From Polytrichum commune (taxonomy: Eukaryota; Streptophyta; Polytrichopsida; Polytrichales; Polytrichaceae): DNA of 60,000 nt. This document shows positions 11,942-25,236 of this stretch, piece by piece; position 1 is the stretch's first letter, and each line of letters begins with the position of its first letter. Location: positions 73,115,554-73,175,553 of the forward strand of contig OX485803.1 of the NCBI GenBank assembly GCA_950295325.1, read 5' to 3'. A program made the translations under genes and the position numbers. The notes under the pieces are model-generated. The model worked only from the letters and a program-made list of their open reading frames with translations, made no database searches and was not told the DNA's origin.

Positions 11942-13225
11942 GTCGAGTTCGCTTTTCCTCAAGCTGCCGATGGCCACCTGCTCAGTATCCACCCAACTCT
12001 TAGTCTGGTTTTTCACGATCTGCTTAATAGGGACACCCTAAACTTGGTAGCGCATTTCTGGCAGACAACATACGAGTAGCTGCGGACTACCAAAAAGGTT
12101 GGAGTTCCAAAATTCGGAGAGAAAGGACTCAATAATTGATCCTCATCACAAAGTTGAACTGCAAGCTCAGCCATTAAAACTGATGAGCAGAGGAGGTAGA
12201 AAGTGTGGAATTAGAACACAAGACGATCAATTTGTTGACCGCAGCAGGCATCTCTCCATGCAAAGAGCTTGGGTGGGGACAAGAAGGTAGCACTAATACT
12301 CAATTGAAGGGTGTGGTGTGCTCTCAAGTTAGCTTTTCAAGCCCAACCTATACTTTAGGAAAGTAGTTTTCTATTAAAAAGGATCTGATTTATGAGCTCT
12401 CGATTATATTGTAGTGCCTCTTTAGTTGTGAATGTTCTCCCCATCAACCATCATGTGATATTGACCTATGTACTTCAAACTTCCACTCTCCTCTATTGAA
12501 GTATCCAAAAAACGGGTGAGTTCTGGAATCAAGGCTCAAGAGAACAGAGTTCAAGTGCAGATGTAATAAAGATATCCTCATCTTCAGTCCCGCAAAGTTA
12601 GTCGATTTCTTCAGAGAGATCCATTTGAAAGACAAATGATTTCCTTCCAAAGGGCAGAGTAGTTGCTTGCGGCCAATAACATGCTATACCACCTATACCC
12701 TTTCAATAACAGCCCACTAGCACCGAAAAACTCTAATATTATATTCGTGGTGCGTCCCCTTCCGGAAAGACCTAATTCAGAGAATAGAGCTGACAGCAGT
12801 ATTGCTTAGAACTGGTCCCTTTCCTCCTCCTCGTATCGGCTCTCTCTGGATTGAAAACATCCTACCAATATTTTCATCGTACAAGGGATTTGCTTCCAAA
12901 AACGAAACCTTTCCAATCTACAAAAGGCGCACGATCGCGTGACTCAAACCGAGTTCGAGGCCCGAACTCCTCGCCTCTAAGCTGACCTGTTGTTGCAATC
13001 TCCAACTCGTCATGGACCTAATGCGTGATCAGCTTGCATAGTCCACGCATGCAACCACGCAAACAAAAACCGTTTTGACGATTCCAAAAGTAAGGACAAA
13101 CGGTGTCGGTCAATGTGATTGGAGTGGAGTGGATTACCTGATACAATAAAAGGTGGGTGGCCCGGACATGGCCATGCTCCAGCAGGGACACCGCAGGAGG
13201 ACCATACACCATAACCCCCGCCGCA
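11942..13225. other. Upstream region of the sulfotransferase gene
   Basis: Presumed 5' untranslated region and promoter of the minus-strand sulfotransferase gene. Short open frames on both strands show no domain, and I cannot place a TATA box with confidence. Confidence 0.4.
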
Positions 13226-14440
13226 TGTATGTATGTATGTATCTACCTATCTATGCATCTATCTATCTGACAAACAAAGACCAAAGAATCACCTCCTCCA
13301 CCGCCACTCCCCAACCTCACCCAGCCACCATAGCCCAACGCAATCGCCCTCTCCCGCATTGAGTAACTTCCTTACTTGCACATGCAGTCTAACTCAAAAT
13401 GCCATCGCCACAACTCAACTCCACTCGGTGACACTCCCAATGCGAAAATCGAGGATCACCCTAAACCCCCTCAAAGCGACCCGACCTCCTCCTCCTCCTC
13501 CCTCACCCACTCTTGGCTACCTACCCATCCCATCCCACCCCGAAAGCCAGAAACTTTTGCACACATGGAGGACGACGCCCGCAACCCAAGCTCCTCAATC
13601 CCTTACCGCACCTAACCGAATCGAATCAATCCCCGGCCCCAAGCAATCAGTGACAGCACAGGACCCGAGACACCCAAGGGAGTTGCACCCTGGCCGAGGG
13701 CACAAACAAAGAGCCTCCCGCCCGAGTGAGAGAGTAGTGTAGTTGCGAGGTGCTGCGCGCAGGGAGGTGATGGCCGAGCTGTAACACAAACACAACATAC
13801 CAGGAAGGGTGAGCACATGAGCCTGCGACTTATATAAGTTATGATGATGTATGAAGATTGCCACGGCACTCATGTTGCACCACCACAACAACAACAACAA
13901 CAACAACCATCAACATCATCATCGTCGTCCTCGTCATCAATCACTCACTTGAATACAAACAAGCCTCTTTTTTCCCCGCAACCCAATGCGTCGCCTCCTA
14001 GCTTCCTTCGAAGCTGGTGACCCGGTGGGACCCGATCCGCGGAGTCGTTGACAATCCTGTTTAGTTACTTTTCACTAGAGCTCCCGGGCCGATTGAGAGG
14101 AGCAGCTTGGAACTTTTGTACAGGTAGGTTCTTTGGCTGAAGTTGGAAGGAAGGAGGGAGGGAAATTGGGATGATTGATGAGTTGGGGAGCAAGCAGAAG
14201 AGGATGAAAGCAACGATGCTCGTTGCTGCCGCCGCTGCTGCTACTGCTGCTGCAGTGATGACAGGGAAAGCATCCCTCTACACTGCAAGACTCTACACCC
14301 AAAGCGGGGAGCCTGCCTGCCTGCCTGCCTGGGCGGGGCTGGGCTGGGCTGAGCTGGGCTCGCTCGCCCTGCCACATGTACCCCATGTGTACATCTGGCG
14401 CCTCATTATGGGCTAATCTCCTCCTCTGTGGCCCTCGCTT
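13226..14440. repeat. C-rich stretch with clustered microsatellites
   Basis: Base composition shifts to C-rich on the plus strand. Simple repeats follow each other: (tgta)n then (atct)n at about 13224-13268, (cctcct)n near 13488-13502, (caa)n at about 13878-13906 followed by atc/gtc triplets, (gct) triplets near 14222-14262, and (gcct)n with (gggct)n near 14310-14360. Long open frames here (for example + 13233-13742) consist of Pro/Ser/Thr/His low-complexity sequence and are not called as genes. It may be the distal promoter or CpG-rich region of a neighbouring gene. Confidence 0.6.
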
Positions 14441-14501
14441 GTGTTTTTTAGCTGGGCAGCTAACTTACGTGATAATAAGTGGCTAGCTTCCCATGTGCCA
14501 A

Positions 14502-14610
14502 CTGTGGGTCCCACCGTCGTGATAAAGGAGTCTTCCCCATCGTCCTTGAGGGGGCCCAGTTGTGGGTCCCATCGTCATGACAAAGGGGTCTTTCCCGTCA
14601 TCCTTGAGGA
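14502..14610. repeat. Direct duplication, about 60 bp, GTGGGTCCCA unit
   Basis: tgtgggtcccaccgtcgtga ... catcgtccttgag is repeated as tgtgggtcccatcgtcatga ... catccttgag about 60 bp later. A weaker third relative lies near 15745-15815 (tgggtcccattgccatcaag, then ataattttgact), so this belongs to a dispersed repeat. Confidence 0.7.
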
Positions 14611-15099
14611 TATCATTTTGACCGCGGGGATGATGCACACTTAGTTAGGGGGTCGTGGTGGTGGGGTGGGGTCCACCGCCACAAGGGTAAAGTTTTGTGG
14701 CAGTTGTGTGAGTTGAAAATTGGGAAACGTTGGGAATTTCTTTATGGTTACGGATTTCGCTTGATTAGCGTTTTATGTCCCGGGAAGATGATCCCGAGTT
14801 ATTAGTCTACATTATTGTATTGAGATGGAGTTGGGATGAATCGGTCATAAATTTGCATGTGGACGTCGGGCTCCTCGGTATGGATTGATTGTTCTATGTG
14901 ATTCTTTTGGTTTGTGTTTCTAACTGGCTACATGAGCACACAAGTTGTCCCATTTAGTGTGTGTGTGTGTGTGGGGTACTAGTTCTTGAAACATGCGTTG
15001 TTTTGCCATATCTCAAAATTGGTGAGGGTTTGAAATTTTTACTAAGTCGTACTAAATTCACGAATACATGCTCATTTGCCTTACATTGCAAGAGAACTA

Positions 15100-15437
15100 C
15101 ACAAAATATGATATTTAGTGTTTGATTAGATTTAGTGTTTTACTACCCTACTATGCTCAACACTAATTTTCAATTCTTTGATAATTAGTGTTAGACATAA
15201 ATGCACCGCCGCCGCCTTCCTTGTTGCCACCTCTTTCTTGTGAAACAATCAATCACCTTCCTTGTTGCCACCTCTTTCCTACTAAACACTAAATTCGTGC
15301 ATGTAACTTTCACATATTACCATAGATGATATTTAGTGTTTGAGTTTACATTTAATGTTACTTACTTTCATAGGGTTAGTGATATTTAGTGTAGTGTTCG
15401 TATTTAGTGTATCTAACACTAAATATCATATTTAGTG
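15100..15437. mobile_element. MITE with ATTTAGTGT ends, TA target site (long form, copy 1)
   Basis: A 338-bp element with inverted ends (ATATGATATTTAGTGT inward from each side) flanked by TA at 15098-15099 and 15438-15439. The motif gatatttagtgt recurs several times inside. The interior includes a gcaccgccgccgcc segment and a local direct repeat of ccttccttgttgccacctct. The element at 24956-25236 is its sibling, sharing interior as well as ends. Confidence 0.78.
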
Positions 15438-17202
15438 TAGTGTGTCTTCTAAGGTGTTTGTAGAGTGCGTAATTTGTTTTGGTGAGCTTGAAGAGGCTTC
15501 TTCTTCTTCTTCTTCTTCTTTTCAGTCGATGCCGCTCACTTTTGAGGCATTTCTTAACCTTGGGAAACTAAAGAGAGAGAGCTTGCATTGAGAGTTTATG
15601 GCACTTTTGATACTTTGAGCTCCCGACACCCTAAAACTTCTCATGCCACTAATTTTATAGCATACATAAAATTTAGTATCACGTTCACTAATTACCCACA
15701 CGCACTATTAGCCCACCCTCACTAAATGGGATCATCAATGTGGGTGGTGGTGCCCATTGGGTCCCATTGCCATCAAGGGGCCTTTTATTCACGAGGATAT
15801 AATTTTGACTAGGGAATGACAAACACGGGTGTGAATGGAGTCCACCGACATGGAGTAAGGTAGACAAGGCTAATTCAATTAGCTTCCTTAATCCGACACC
15901 TGTTTTTGGCTCCTAATCAACACTACAATCACTTTAATTCGGTGAGTGAGTAATACATGGTGATTTAGCCCCACCTTGGTGATATTTGGGTTAGTCACCT
16001 TCACAAAAGTCAAACCACACCCACCATCCCCAATAATTAGGAGTGTTATCCACCAAGCAAGCTATGACACGCTTGATTTTTGCGCCTAAGGTGGGCACGT
16101 TAGGAGGCGACATGAAGTTGTGAGGTGCCGACCAACTTGTATTGTGGGTACTCTATAATGGGGGAAAAAAACAAAACAAAAAACATGAACAAAACAAAGC
16201 AAAAAACATTATATCTTACATGAGACCACTTCAAAGACATGGCACATCCAATATTGGTATTTAACTTGGTTTTCATTGGCGAATGACCCATGTAGAATAT
16301 GCTAATGAATGTTGTCCACTTACACAACATTGAACGATAAAAAGAGTTCCCCCCTATAACACCACATTGGGAAATAGAGAATCTTTGATTTCAGAGCCTA
16401 GATCAACACCTTCCTCATCTCCAATTTTAGCGATTTCAAATTCTTTCATTCTAGTTTGCAATTGCTCACATGCTTAAGCTTCTAATGCTCAAATCCATCC
16501 ACTAGATGTTTCCACAAAGTTGGAGGTGTCCACATTAGCCTCATCTACCTTAAGTTGGTGGTGGCTATGTATATCGAAGATGAAAAGGTTGGAAAATTCT
16601 TATAGTTTGGGATTTTCTTTGTAGCATATTTGGTCTTGAAATTAGCATCAAAAGATCCCAAATTGGCCTATTGAAGGGGAGACCACACACTTTCCAAAAC
16701 ATTGGTTTTGAAATGGTGTTTGGTAAACCTTTTTTTTAAAAAAAAATGGTCTTGGCATGTGCCTAACTTCGAGGAGCTTGGTTTCAAGGTTTGTCCCTTT
16801 ATTATCGAGTAGAATCGTATGTTTCAAACTCCAATCCAAGGTGGCATTTTGCAAGGTTTAAAACCTCCATTTCCAATCAGAGTTGGAAATTAACGGTTTT
16901 AACCCCCCCCCCCCCAAAAAAAAGAAAAAAGAAAAGAAAAAGACCGACCTTGAAACCAAACTCCTCAAAGTTAGGCACATGTGAAGGTCCAAAATTCTTT
17001 TATCTTGGCTTACCAAACTACGTCCCAAAACTAGCATATTTGAACGTGTGGGGCTTCCTTTTGAGATGAAGTCAAGGATGGATCAAGCATAACTTTATAG
17101 GTTAGTAAATATTCGATGAATTAGCATTATTGTCCTATAGTGACCCATTAGGAAATATTAAAATAGTTCAGCCGGAATGAATCATACATACATTTACAGA
17201 GG
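15438..17202. other. Repeat-rich intergenic DNA
   Basis: A (ttc)n microsatellite sits just inside at about 15497-15521. A run of 12 C followed by a purine run is at 16904-16942. The segments catgtgcctaacttygaggag (16755-16780) and the inverted caaagttaggcacatgtg (16966-16984) form a partial inverted repeat around it, so 16730-17000 is probably an old foldback element. No gene is recognised. Confidence 0.5.
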
Positions 17203-17205
17203 TTA

Positions 17206-17683
17206 TGCTCCCTTCCCACCTAGCTTTAGCTAATACCAGGTGGGGTACCCTAAAACCCAGAGGCCACCTCGAAGGTTAACATGTCCACACTGCACTTAGG
17301 ATCGGAGAAACTTTTCGTGTCAAACCTATTATTTCGGTGATGATACTTTACTTTGGTTCCCCACTTGGTATGTGTTTTAGAGCTACTTTTATAAATTCAT
17401 ATTTTTATAAATATGGGAGTTGGCCACAAGATAGTTAAAACATGCTACAAGCAATCCGGTGCCACTGTCGTTGCGTACTTAGGTGCCCAAAAAGTGTGCC
17501 GAATTTATAATAACAGTAACCATGTTCGATGGCTGAGGAGGTGGTAAACCAATTTTAAGGTGGCCAGGTCATCCTTTCACATAGGCTCAGCACTAGATAA
17601 AGACGGTAGTGTGAACCCTACCTAGCTAACACCAAGTTTTAGTCTAAAACCACTTCGTGCTAAAGTCAGGTGGGAAGGAGGCA
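17206..17683. mobile_element. PIF/Harbinger-type MITE, TTA target site (diverged copy)
   Basis: A 478-bp element starting TGCTCCCTTCCCACCT and ending AGGTGGGAAGGAGGCA, flanked by TTA at 17203-17205 and 17684-17686. Its last 100 bp match the elements at 28025-31473 and 50751-51271 (GCTCAGCACTAGATAA, AAGTTTTAGTCTAAA, CTAAAGTCAGGTGGG). A 3-bp TWA duplication is the hallmark of PIF/Harbinger elements. There is no transposase. Confidence 0.82.
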
Positions 17684-17716
17684 TTAGGTTTTTTGCTCAC
17701 ACAATGCAGACTCTCT

Positions 17717-17741
17717 CTCTCACACACACACACACACACAT
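17717..17741. repeat. (CT)n(CA)n microsatellite
   Basis: A ctctctctct run passes into cacacacacacacacacaca just right of the PIF-type element. Confidence 0.85.
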
Positions 17742-17744
17742 GGC

Positions 17745-20700
17745 TCGTCACTATGAACTACTCCTCTCAAGTCTTCAATGAACGGGGAGAACTGACATGC
17801 TATGTAATTACAGATGAATTGGTTGAGTTTGAGAAATAACCAGTTGAGGTTCAAGACTTCTGAAAAATTATCGATCATCTTTAAGGAGTTTATGGAATAT
17901 GCCTCAAATTAGTAAAGAATTTTCAAAAGATCACAACACGTAACTGGTTGGACTTGGAAAACACTGGGATTTTGACTGATCATACCCAAAAGTCTCCCCG
18001 GACACTGCAAGCCTCTTTACTTTCCCTCACATTTATATGTGTAATTATGGGTTGGGAATCCAATGTGCCCATGTGGGCCCCACCTTCACTGAAGGACCTT
18101 CTACCAATAAACGGGGAGAACCTAGTAACCGATTGACTCGTTCAAGAGTTCCAGGAAATTTACGGATTTCTTTAGAGGAATACGTGAAACATACACCACA
18201 ACCTCCGTAATATCAACCCACATAATGTCACTCACTCTCTAATATCCCGAAACCCTAGGGAACGGATGTGCATAGTTCAAATCTCACTCCTTATTGTCTC
18301 ATTTCTCTCCCTTATATCACAAATTTTGTCATTAATGCAAACCACCCAAGAAGTCAACCCATACCCTCACATTGCGCCATGTGTCAATATGTGAAGTGTC
18401 ACCTTCTTATTCTTCTTCTTCTTCGTGTTCTTCTGCTTATGTCACTTGTTGAATGTTGGTGCATACATATGTCACATCGGTCGGGAAGGCCAAGTGGAGT
18501 GGACCACATCAGACCATGAAAATGTTGCACTTTGTGTTATTCCATAGTGTCACATGCTACACTAATTCACTAGTATCACGCATCCATGTTAATACTACAA
18601 AACTTTGTAATATCACGTGCACTTTTATGGTTGCCACATGCGTGATACTACGGAGTTTAGAGTGTACCTCTAAATAGTAAAGAAAAACCCAAAACATCAC
18701 AACATGTAATTGGTTGGACTTGGAGAAACCCGGAGCTTGACCGATTGAAAAACCTCCATTGACATTGCCTTCTATGCTCGAGGCTATAATTCTGACTGGG
18801 AATGACCACATGGTCCCAATTAGTGGTGCATTTCTTTTTTAAATGCATTTAAAAATATTCGGCAAATTTTGAGGCATTTTTATGTTTTTTATTATAAATT
18901 CGCGACTACAGTCAGTCCATGCCAATAGGGCAAATATAAACACGCTCAACTTCGCCATTTGTTCCATATTTACCATATAGCATTAGTACATTCGAACTCA
19001 ATGGCAATGTCTGAGCCTTGAGTGTTGCCACACAAACTGACAAATACTAGAATACATAACGCACCACATGGCACACCGGACAAATCACGAATGGTGGTTT
19101 GCACTCACAATGTCTTCATTCTTGGATCAATACTTGGGCAAAGAAGAGCTCGAAGAACTGATCTTAGAAGAGGGGAATGTTTTCGACAATGATATGCCAT
19201 AAAGGACCTCACGGATTGATGTCTTCGATGATTTTCAAAAAAAAAACATTAAAAATTTTAATATTAAAAAAATCCTAGAATGCCGCCTCCGACCTCTAGA
19301 ATAAAGAATGCAACACTAGTCACAATTGATGGAGTCCGCCAACATGGCCAAAGGCTCAAAGAGCGGCTGTGCATGCAGGTTCAAGGTAAAAACGTGAGGA
19401 GTGCCTTGTACATGGTTCCGGGATTTTTGATATTTTAGGGTTTCTTGTCATGAAAGTACACTAGCAAGCATCGAGTGTTGTGGAACTAGTCCTTGTGAAA
19501 TTAGTGTTGGGGCGAGTGAGTCATAAACTAAACTTACAGGGGGTGCTTATGATACTTACTTACTTCATGGTACGATGGGCTCCTCATTACGGGGTTCGTT
19601 GACAAGGAAACAATATCGGATTTTCTGACGGAGTCCGTTTGACATGGCCAAGGGTTTGCGGCGTAAGTTGAAGATGCATGAGAAAGTTGAGAACTCCTTC
19701 CAATTTGTAGTTTTGGATCTTTAACCATTTTTTTTTTAAATTCCAAAATCGGCGTCATGAAGTAGTAGTTGGGAAAGATTGAGTTTGGATGAGTAAACCA
19801 TAGATGTGTTAGGGGGTAGGTTTTCAACGGATTTTTAAGATTGTTTGTCATGAGTCATAAGGGTGTACGTTCAACATTTGTTGAGGTGCACTGACATTTG
19901 ACCATGAAAACAATTGATATGTCCATGGTGAAAGAAAGGAAGGAAAAAAGAAAGAAAAAACATTAGTGGTTTTCCATTCACGTGCAATATTCGTTCATCA
20001 CTCCGTGTTCATGGGTGTTGCGTTGACATGGGTGTGGGGGCAGCATAATACCTTTTCTCATAGGTGGACCGTGTCCATGGTGATATGGAGCAAAGGCCGT
20101 TTGCATGGTCTTCTTCACTTTCCACTATGAATTGTTGACCTCTATATTCCCTTTGATGTGTTTCTAACGTCTTAGAAGAAGCTTTCCAAAAAGAAAAAGC
20201 ACACACACAAATCCCATGAAATATCCATATCCCAAATTGTTATTCACATTCTGAATTGAAACCCCGCCCATTGCAATGCTACAGAGTTATGGTTGATTTA
20301 CACGCATGACCAAGGGCCATGAAACAACATAATTTAGGGTATAATGTGGTCATGCACATCGGTCCAAAGACAATGGCCAAGAGAAATGCACATTGCTTTC
20401 AAAAGCCACAGTCATGTGACATAGTGTAAAAGCATACGCATGCCAAGATGTAGTGCTCCTAATGGAAATGAAAATAAAAGAATAACTAAAAAAAACAAAC
20501 ATGGATTTAATTAGAATTAGATCGAATAATGTGGCATGGTCATGTTGTTTTCCACTAAGACCATCTAATTGGGTTCTCTCGTTGCATAACACAAGTAACC
20601 ACCAAAGAAAGTCTATTTATGGACATGTAGGATTTTATGTCACTTATATGTCACTTTCTCATCCAATTTTTTACATGCTCACCCATGGTCATTTCTCTGT
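17745..20700. other. Repeat-derived intergenic DNA, no gene recognised
   Basis: Internal repeats are visible. acacgtaactggttggacttggaaaacactggga (from 17937) recurs as acatgtaattggttggacttggagaaacccggag (from 18702). gatggagtccgccaacatggccaa (from 19328) recurs as gacggagtccgtttgacatggccaa (from 19628). These look like fragments of one dispersed element in several degraded copies. A (ttctt)n tract lies at 18408-18426. Confidence 0.45.
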
Positions 20701-20703
20701 CTA

Positions 20704-20901
20704 CACAGAATATGATATCTAGTGTCACTTACTATTTGTATCAATTGTATATCTCATATTTTACCCACAAATGTCAAGTTGGTCCTTTGGACAATATAAA
20801 ACATCCACAACTTCACTTTGTAAATAGTTACATCAATAACAAAAAGATATAGCACTATGTAACTCCAAAATAACAAGTGACGCTACATATCACATTTAGT
20901 G
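20704..20901. mobile_element. MITE with ATTTAGTGT ends, TA target site (copy 2)
   Basis: A 198-bp diverged sibling of the element at 3353-3568: it starts CACAGAATATGATATCTAGT, ends CACATTTAGTG, and is flanked by TA at 20702-20703 and 20902-20903. The internal block ATAGCACTATGTAACTCC matches the other copy's subterminal block. Confidence 0.72.
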
Positions 20902-21639
20902 TAGCGACCTTGTGTAATGTGAAATAAGACCACCACTCATTTTTGTACCGGTAAGAGATCTCAAAATGTAGTGGTCATGGTTATTGGTCACTATTGTAAA
21001 CATGCCCTTAACATGCTTTTACTCTCGGATGGAGGCAAATACCACAAGTGTACCAAAAGATGAAAGAACAACACAACTTAGGTTAAGTTGTTGCATGCAT
21101 CCCTTGCTTGAAAGGGGTTGGAGTTTCTATCTATCTATCTGTTGCATGCATGCCATTGGGCATCCAACAATGACCACAACACAATAAACACCTAACAAGC
21201 AACCTTTCTTGCTTAATATTCAATGGGTTGTCATGTGGATTTGTTGTGTGCTCTCCTTATACCACCAACTCCAAGGGCAATACAAGGGTTGAGATGTTGA
21301 CATTGCGTACGACAAACGAAACGAGGAAACCGTGGCATTTTGTAACCTGAACCAACCCCATTTTAGGCAAAGTATTCTTATTTCATCCCGACCGAGTCCC
21401 ACTAGATTTGAACATTAGGTCACTTACCCCTTACATGTATTAGGTTACTTATCCAATATTGCACCTTACCTTGTAGTATTGGAGCACAATATGTATATAA
21501 ATAAATAAATAACCAACGTCAGGTAATCCAACGTGAATTTGAGTTTGTTGATTTTATCTTACTCAAGATCTTTTTGGTGCATGATGGGGTTTATTGCCTA
21601 CCTTGCAGTCAGTGGGTTCTTGACTTCCTACCTACCTTG

Positions 21640-21775
21640 TTGTTGTTGTTGTTGTTGTTGTTGTATTATGTTTTTTTCCCCCCCATCAAGTAGAGAGAAG
21701 ATTTCACAGTGGGAATCGAACCGCTAACCACTCCATTTAAAAATGGGTACCTCTCCATTATCACCCAGAAGTTTA
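21640..21775 (-). mobile_element. tRNA-derived SINE with (CAA)n tail
   Basis: Read on the minus strand, a pol III B box GGTTCGATTCC (complement of ggaatcgaacc, 21713-21723) follows a plausible A-box region (GATAATGGAGAGG) about 40 bp upstream, and the copy ends in a (CAA)n tail (ttgttg run at about 21638-21663). Head plus simple-repeat tail is the structure of a plant SINE. Cloverleaf pairing is poor, so it is not called a tRNA gene. Confidence 0.6.
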
Positions 21776-24700
21776 GGGTCATTTCGGACTGCACAATGTG
21801 TAAGATTATTTTATAAATAATGAATTTCATTTTCATCATACAATGGATGAGTTTACATATCCCAACAAAACACTTTTGCTTCATTGTAATTGTTTTGTAC
21901 ATGACTTTGTCTTTTTCTTTTTCTTTTTCTTTTCTTTTCTTTTCATTTTGGGGGCCGAGGGGGTCATTTCTCTATATCATGTGATTGGCTGAACAAAGTA
22001 AGATTTCTCAATCACGATGTCAAGGTACATAATGCTAAAATCGTTTACTCCACTCAAAATAAATAATCTGAAACCTTGCACAATAAAGAAGTACATACCA
22101 TTTTGGAGAATGTCCACTACAACAACTCAATATATGGGGCTCATGTGATGGTTTTGAGTCATTTATCAATAAATCTCTAAAACCCTCGTAACTTTTTGCA
22201 TACGGATTTCTACTTTTGATGCATTGGAAATTTTTGTTCAATCACTACATTGTTTTGGTATTTAATGTCACAAATTGTATAGTGTTACTCACCCTAATTA
22301 GGAGAAGTATGCTAATTACATTGATGGCCAACAACTTTACCATTAGTGTAACCTTGTGACACTCGACATTAGTGTGCTTAGTAATATGTTGGCATTCTTA
22401 TGCTCAATACTATATGATTACTATGCATGGGTTCATAATGGTCAACAAGTTGATCATAAATGTAAACACATGACACTTGGTATTAGTATGTTGGATAATA
22501 TCTTCCTCTTGCCTACTAAATTATAAAGATGGCACATTTGTTGTTAGTATCCTCCTCTTGTGTACTAAAACATAGAACTATAATCTCAAGCATCCCAATG
22601 TGAAACATTAAATATTAGATTGTAAATAGTTATGCACTTCAATATGCTTGTTACGTTGACAATAACTGGAAGTGCCACTACTAGACCTATAGGTATCTAT
22701 TTATGACCGTGCATCAATAATATACATGACATTGCATACCAAGAACAGTGTAACGGAAACACAACATGAGTAAGCATCTACATGATGGTCTATTTCCAAA
22801 GGAAGTGGTTGCAATTTAAATACCGCAAATGGCTCTTTATTCTGACACAAAAAATTATTTATCCCTCAAAATTTCCCACATGTCATGCTCAAACTTGCTA
22901 AGACCCACTCATATCCCATGCGGAAACCACATTCTAGCGCAAATAAAAAGGAAATTAGAGAGCCCTCTACAACACTCTGATAATTTGCCGTTGCTTGTTG
23001 AAAAGTTCACTATGCATAGTTGGAGTGTTCCCCGTGAACAAGGATTCCCACAAGTATAGGAGAATTATGCTCATGTGAAACATGGTCTCATAAAACATAC
23101 CCGAGGAAATATGCAATGTTATGAAAGATGTTTCAATCAGTCTAATAATAATAAAAGATGACAAATTTAGCATCATCCATAATATGAGAAAGCCGAGGAG
23201 CTAACTTTCAGCCTAAAAATACTTGGAAAAGCCTATTTCAAGGCTTTCTTCCTCAATACAATCGTGTTGTTGTTGTGAGTACTTTACCCTCCGCTTGACA
23301 CTCATCTCAACATCACACCACGCTTACTAATATTCTTAGCATCTTTGTAGCAAGGCTCATGGACCATCCAACTCCCCAACTACTCGGTAATTAAGTCAAC
23401 ATTCTTAGCAAAGAATAAACATTTTTGCACTCCAAGAAGTGTGGGGCCCACCCAAACACCCACACTAATTTGGGTCATTAGGTGACAAAGTGCATGACAT
23501 TTTAGTGAAGATCGCGTGGCCCGTTAAGTACATAGCCTATTAGACATCTCTTTTCTATGTCGTATGCATTCATGAATCAAGCTCCACATGGCACATGTAC
23601 TGCAACTTGTCACACATATAAGTGTGGCCAAGGCTTTTGTTACGCCCTAGGCTTCCGAGATGGGGCCGTAAGTTTTGGGTCCGACTTTTCTCAAACAATT
23701 CGCTTTCCCATCAATACCGGGTGAGACTTTGCACAAAGTAAAATCAAGGTCGGTAATAAAAACATAGGGTTTGGTTGAACACTTAAGAGTGTTGAAAGGC
23801 GAATCGCGTGATATTGATGAATGTCAACAACATGGTTTTCCACAAATTTAACCCGGAATGCGTTCTTGTGTCAAACCAAAACCGCTAACCAATGTGAGGT
23901 GGCGTTCTAGGATTGGAGAAGAGGACGTCTTTCCCATAGCACATCCCTTGCCCCTCCCCCCTACCCTCAATCAAGGTCTTCGATCTCCATCATATGAAGG
24001 TCTAGAAGAAGGCATTAGAATGGTTCATGTCTAATAACCCCTCCTAAACTTCATGGTCTCGGGGGGATTACCTAGTATGTTAACTATTGTTTGGTTCAAC
24101 ACTCGGAGTACGTAAATGTAATTTTCACGTGGCATCCAACAAGATATTGATGAATGCCAACACCTCACATGGCAAACTTATGGGAAATGTGCCTAATTTG
24201 GTTTTTCCTTTTAATTGGATGCCTATATTCGAGTGGTGTGTGGTTTGGTGTGGCTCTGAGGGCAGATGCCATAAAGACATATGTTTAAAAGAGATTGGAT
24301 CGCATGCTAAAAGTAAAGATAACGAACCTACACTCGAGAGTCAACATAATTGGATGACCATTTAATGAACACAAGAATCTTCTCTTTGACGATGACCAAA
24401 ACAATCATATGAGTTTGATAAAATTCGATGAGGAAAGTGGCTACAACCTCGATTTAGATTTTCTAACCATCTCGTACTGATCTCATGTCTAATATCCTAA
24501 GAGAGGTGAGCTAGCTAGACAAATGAACTATCGAAGACCCATCTACCTTGTTCCAAAACATTACCACACCAAATATTGTATTTAGTGTCATATAGTATCT
24601 TATGTAACCATGGTAACTTTTCTAAAAACACTTCTCATGAATAACTCTATAAGTGTTGTCACGGGTGATTGAAACTTGGATGAAATCCATGTTACTCATC

Positions 24701-24953
24701 GAAACAAACTTGGTGTGTTTTGCATCCTAACAATCATGTGATGAAATATTGTCATGGATGATTGAAAATTGGATGAAAAAATCAGTTAGTGACTCGATGA
24801 CAATCACTGCAACATTCTTAATCTATGATGCCCAAAGGCTTTTTTTTTTTCTCTTTCTTTTACAAGGAGTGACGTTGAATTTCAATGTTAGGTTTACATG
24901 TAGTGTTGGTGACATTACACGGGCGGTTTACAATTAGTATTGAGCAAGACCAC
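21776..24953. other. AT-rich intergenic DNA, no gene recognised
   Basis: A (tttttc)n tract lies at 21908-21945. Open frames are short and lack domains. The stretch near 24245-24560 belongs to a dispersed repeat listed separately. Confidence 0.45.
24245..24560. repeat. Dispersed repeat, copy A
   Basis: Collinear with 32640-32950 on the same strand: shared landmarks are tggctcygag, rgccataaagacatatgttta-like and agacctgtgttta segments, gaggaaagtggctac, tctaaccatctcgtact and gacccatctacct. The copies differ by many substitutions. No coding capacity is evident. Confidence 0.65.
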
Positions 24954-24955
24954 TA

Positions 24956-25236
24956 CACTAAATATGATATTTAGTTTTTGATTATATTTAGTGTTATCAC
25001 TAATTCTCAATTCTTCGATAAATGCACCACCACCTCCCTTCTCCTTTTACTATCATTGTTAAGTTTCTTTCATATCCTTACTCACACTGAATTCGTGCAT
25101 GTAACTTCCACATATTACCATAGTTGATATTTAGTGTTTGAGTTTACATTTGATGTTACTTACTTTCATAGGAGTAGTGATATTTAGTGTATGCGTTCAT
25201 GTTTAGTGTACCAAACACTAAATATCATATTTAGTG
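24956..25236. mobile_element. MITE with ATTTAGTGT ends, TA target site (long form, copy 2)
   Basis: It starts CACTAAATATGATATTTAGT and ends ATATCATATTTAGTG, flanked by TA at 24954-24955 and 25237-25238. The interior matches 15100-15437 (aattcgtgcatgtaact, ccacatattaccatag, cttactttcatagg). A further ATTTAGTGTA half-copy follows to 25270, suggesting two elements abutted or an extended end. Confidence 0.75.

Noticed and set aside
13233-13742. 169-codon plus-strand open frame
   Set aside because: Pro/Ser/Thr/His low-complexity translation of C-rich microsatellite DNA, with no domain or splice context.
16904-16942. Poly-C/purine run as a functional G-quadruplex site
   Set aside because: A single homopolymer tract inside an old inverted repeat, explained by simple-sequence slippage.
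21700-21775. Possible tRNA gene (anti-B-box ggaatcgaacc)
   Set aside because: Acceptor and anticodon stems do not pair well, and a (CAA)n tail follows, so a SINE fits better.
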